Source of the DNA: Candidatus Danuiimicrobium aquiferis
GTDB taxonomy: Bacteria; Omnitrophota; Omnitrophia; Omnitrophales; Danuiimicrobiaceae
NCBI GenBank assembly: GCA_001804285.1
Contig: MHFR01000044.1
Span: forward strand, 7,285-56,691
Reading direction: 5' to 3'
Length of the DNA: 49,407 nt
The translations under genes and the position numbers were made by a program. Below the pieces are notes generated by a model that made no database searches, had not been told where the DNA came from, and was given only the letters and a program-made list of their open reading frames with translations. Below are positions 47,861 through 49,407 of this stretch, in pieces; the stretch's first letter is position 1, and each line of letters opens with the position of its first letter.

Positions 47861-48226
47861 ATGGCGAAAAAAATTTTGGTTGTGGATGACGACAAGGATG
47901 CGATTGATGTGATTTCCTTGCGTTTGACAAGCTGCGGTTATGACGTGATCAGTGCGAACGACGGAAGAGAAGCAATTGAAAAGGCGAAGAAAGAATTGCC
48001 CGGATTAATTATCATGGATATTGTTCTCCCGGAGATGAACGGGGCGGAAGTAGCGATTTGTCTGAAACAGGAACCGAAAACAAAGCATATTCCTATTATC
48101 TTTTTGACCGGAATGATGGGCGGAGAAGAAGAATTGGTCCAGGAGGAAGGCTTGCAGTGGCCGATTTTGAAAAAGTCATTTGAGGATGACCGGTTTATCA
48201 AGGAAGTCAGGAAGTTACTTCCGTAG
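47861..48226 (+). CDS. CheY-like single-domain response regulator
   Basis: 121 residues, a receiver with nothing attached. ILVVDDDKDA acidic pocket, phosphoacceptor Asp53 in LIIMDIVLPEMNG, Thr in IIFLTG, Lys in ILKKSF (104/105). AAGGAG lies 6 nt before the ATG. No histidine kinase is nearby. It is a second receiver in the window besides the one inside the giant protein; the two are not close relatives by eye. Confidence 0.9.
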   Translation: MAKKILVVDDDKDAIDVISLRLTSCGYDVISANDGREAIEKAKKELPGLIIMDIVLPEMNGAEVAICLKQEPKTKHIPIIFLTGMMGGEEELVQEEGLQWPILKKSFEDDRFIKEVRKLLP

Positions 48227-48299
48227 ATATTTTCTGTCAAAACAGGCATAGACAAATCCGATAATTTTCGTAGAATTCTCCAATTGTTTAATCATAATC

Positions 48300-48605
48300 A
48301 AATCATTTTGACGGCACTGACTTTCATTGAAATATACACGGGATTATTAATAAGAAGCCAGTGCAGTCGTGATTTCCGATAAATACTTCTCGAAGGTATT
48401 TAATAGGAAGAATCATGACGGCACTGACTTTCATTGAAATACACCAAAATTATTAATAAGAAGTCAGCCCTTGAGCTTCTGATGAAAATCTTCATAGTAG
48501 CTCAAGGACAGTCATCAACTACATGTATTTATTATGAGGAAGTTGATGGCAGTGCAGTCATGACTTCCGGTTAATAATTTAATTGATATATAATAGGAAA
48601 GTCAT
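48300..48605. repeat. Tandem array of GACGGCACTGACTTTC palindromes
   Basis: GACGGCACTGACTTTCATTG occurs at about 48310 and 48417, with inverted partners (AGTGCAGTC, CAGTGCAGTCATGAC) and TATTAATAAGAAG spacers. Within it is AGCCCTTGAGC...GCTCAAGGAC. No gene is seen in this stretch. Confidence 0.65.
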
Positions 48606-48665
48606 GACGGCGTAGCTTCCGCCATAATACATGGCGGACCCGCCACGTAGTGTGGCGGGCAGTTT
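48606..48665 (+). pseudogene. 5' tRNA fragment interrupted by a 42-nt element
   Basis: GACGGCGTAGCT, then the 42-nt double hairpin (48618-48659), then CAGTT. Without the insert the 17 nt equal the first 17 nt of the intact tRNA at 48966. The rest of the tRNA is missing. Confidence 0.6.
48618..48659. repeat. 42-nt double-hairpin element, copy in tRNA fragment
   Basis: TCCGCCA-n7-TGGCGG then ACCCGCCA-n-TGGCGGG: two tandem hairpins with 6-7 bp stems. Confidence 0.85.
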
Positions 48666-48684
48666 GCTTTAGATTGAGAATAAA

Positions 48685-48933
48685 ATGTTTTATGTTTACG
48701 TTTTGCAAAGTTTGAAAAATAGTAAACGATATATTGGCTCTACAAATTTTCGTCCCGAAATAAGATTAGAACAACATAATAAGGGCGCGAATCGTTGGAC
48801 GCGACAAAATCGTCCTTTTGAATTATTATATTCAGAACAGTGTGCTGATAAAAGATTTGCGCTTAAGAGGGAACGATTTTTAAAGTCAGGTCATGGAATA
48901 TCTTTTTTGAATCGTATTTTAAATGCAAAGTAA
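48685..48933 (+). CDS. GIY-YIG domain protein
   Basis: A small 82-residue protein of the UPF0213/GIY-YIG type. FYVYVLQSLKNSKRYIGST gives the paired Tyr motif (here YVY/YIG), followed by the Arg in RLEQHNKG, then KRERFLKSG. Free-standing members are widespread single-domain nucleases of unsettled role. It sits between a broken tRNA copy and the intact tRNA, which may be chance or may link it to the 42-nt elements. No clear Shine-Dalgarno sequence. Confidence 0.8.
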   Translation: MFYVYVLQSLKNSKRYIGSTNFRPEIRLEQHNKGANRWTRQNRPFELLYSEQCADKRFALKRERFLKSGHGISFLNRILNAK

Positions 48934-48950
48934 GTGCGCGCAGGGGACTC

Positions 48951-49051
48951 ATACCAAATCATTTTGACGGCGTAGCTCAGTTGGTAGAGCAAGGGACTCA
49001 TAAGCCCTGGGTCGGTGGTTCGATTCCACTCGCCGTCAAAATGATTGGTAT
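48951..49051. repeat. Inverted repeat extending the tRNA acceptor stem
   Basis: ATACCAAATCATTTTGACGGCG on the left and CGCCGTCAAAATGATTGGTAT on the right are complementary with a single-base bulge, so the acceptor helix could run 14-15 bp past the tRNA ends. Confidence 0.85.
48966..49038 (+). tRNA. tRNA with CAT anticodon (elongator Met, or Ile2)
   Basis: Acceptor GACGGCG pairs fully with CGCCGTC; D-arm GCTC..GAGC; anticodon loop CTCATAA with CAT at 48999-49001; T-arm with loop TTCGATT; discriminator A; CCA is not encoded. The anticodon stem has an A-G mismatch at its loop end. The acceptor pairing continues outside the gene (see the inverted repeat). Met and Ile2 cannot be told apart from sequence alone; the loop matches elongator Met. 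Confidence 0.92.
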
Positions 49052-49058
49052 GTCAGTT

Positions 49059-49100
49059 TCCGCCACAAAGCGTGGCGGACCCGCCATGTAGTATGGCGGG
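49059..49100. repeat. 42-nt double-hairpin element in tRNA D-loop
   Basis: TCCGCCAcaaagcgTGGCGG followed by ACCCGCCA...TGGCGGG. Confidence 0.9.
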
Positions 49101-49139
49101 GGTAGAGCAAGGGACTCATAAGCCCTGGGTCGGTGGTTC

Positions 49140-49181
49140 TCCAACAAACAGCGTGTCGGATCCGCCGTGCAGTGTGGTGGA
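49140..49181. repeat. 42-nt double-hairpin element in tRNA T-loop
   Basis: Same length and layout as the D-loop copy but more diverged (TCCAACA..., GATCCGCC...GGTGGA). Confidence 0.85.
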
Positions 49182-49198
49182 GATTCCACTCGCCGTCA

Positions 49199-49407
49199 TG
49201 ATTTTCTTATGAAGGTTCCGAGAGTTATTTATCGGAAATCATGACTGCACTCATTTCAAATTGATAAAATCATGGTGGTCATTAATGAAAATGGGTTCTT
49301 CCCCAACAACGGGGGCAATAAGTAGGGTTCACTGAAAAAAGTTTTTGAGAACAACGATCAAATATTTTCCAGCCATATCGTTTCATTTTCCTATCGTTAT
49401 TTCTGGT
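49199..49407. other. No gene seen at the 3' end
   Basis: Contains another GGAAATCATGACTGCACTC repeat piece and AT-rich sequence. No convincing ORF, promoter or RNA. Confidence 0.5.

Larger units (their letters stand above)
49048..49198 (+). pseudogene. Second tRNA(CAT) copy split by two 42-nt elements
   Basis: Once the elements at 49059-49100 and 49140-49181 are removed, the remaining CAGTT + GGTAGAGC...GGTTC + GATTCC...CGTCA is identical to the intact tRNA over its last 61 nt. The first insert lies in the D-loop, the second in the T-loop. The 5' part (GTATGTCAGTT) is degenerate and cannot form the acceptor stem. Confidence 0.85.

Noticed and set aside
48300-48605. CRISPR array
   Set aside because: Repeats are palindromic, vary in length and spacing, and no cas gene is present.

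Overview
All recognisable genes in this 49.4 kb window lie on the + strand. The gene content suggests a Gram-negative, exosortase-bearing bacterium, most likely Candidatus Omnitrophota or a related PVC-group lineage. The reasons are one enormous secreted ORF, a small TIGR04073-like exosortase-associated protein, an AsmA-like protein, a PilT-like ATPase, a pyrophosphate-type phosphofructokinase, and dense REP-like palindromes. The taxonomic call is inference, not proof.

Layout. 1-7200: a DUF362 ferredoxin, a secreted discoidin-like protein, a DRE-TIM aldolase, a KDPG aldolase, a HEAGH-motif lipoprotein, a FmdB-type zinc ribbon and a CoA-disulfide reductase/rhodanese fusion. 7201-39118: a good sigma70-type promoter followed by a single uninterrupted 10,564-codon gene. 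39119-39900: a CopG/PIN toxin-antitoxin pair. 40200-47800: nitroreductase, PPi-type PFK, AsmA-like protein, TIGR04073-like protein, PilT-like ATPase and aminopeptidase N. 47861-49407: a CheY-like regulator, a repeat array, a GIY-YIG protein, a tRNA(CAT), and a second tRNA copy split by two 42-nt double-hairpin elements.

The centre of interest is the giant gene. It reads like an operon translated as one chain: a signal peptide and Tiki/ChaN-like domain, GalE, a nucleoside diphosphate kinase-like domain without its catalytic His, a CheY-like receiver, NadE, NadD, a NUDT9-like Nudix domain, nicotinate phosphoribosyltransferase, nicotinamidase, a shortened second phosphoribosyltransferase, two GNAT domains, FHA-like domains, several membrane segments, an internal lipoprotein-like signal and many unrecognised helical modules. 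Modules are separated by a recurring pentapeptide R-[SA]-E-[AV]-R (34 exact and 4 near copies). Together the NAD enzymes cover nicotinamide to NAD+ by the Preiss-Handler route within one polypeptide.

At DNA level, many of these linkers lie beside or inside palindromic repeats of several unrelated families. The same families also occur between genes, but inside genes they keep the frame open. Several neighbouring genes have been altered by them too: the KDPG aldolase N-terminus and the HEAGH lipoprotein signal peptide contain repeat-derived sequence. The tRNA region shows a comparable process in RNA genes. My main proposal is that palindromic elements carrying an RSEAR-coding end have joined or lengthened reading frames, giving a modular giant protein that may be cut at the Arg-rich linkers. 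Cleavage is untested.
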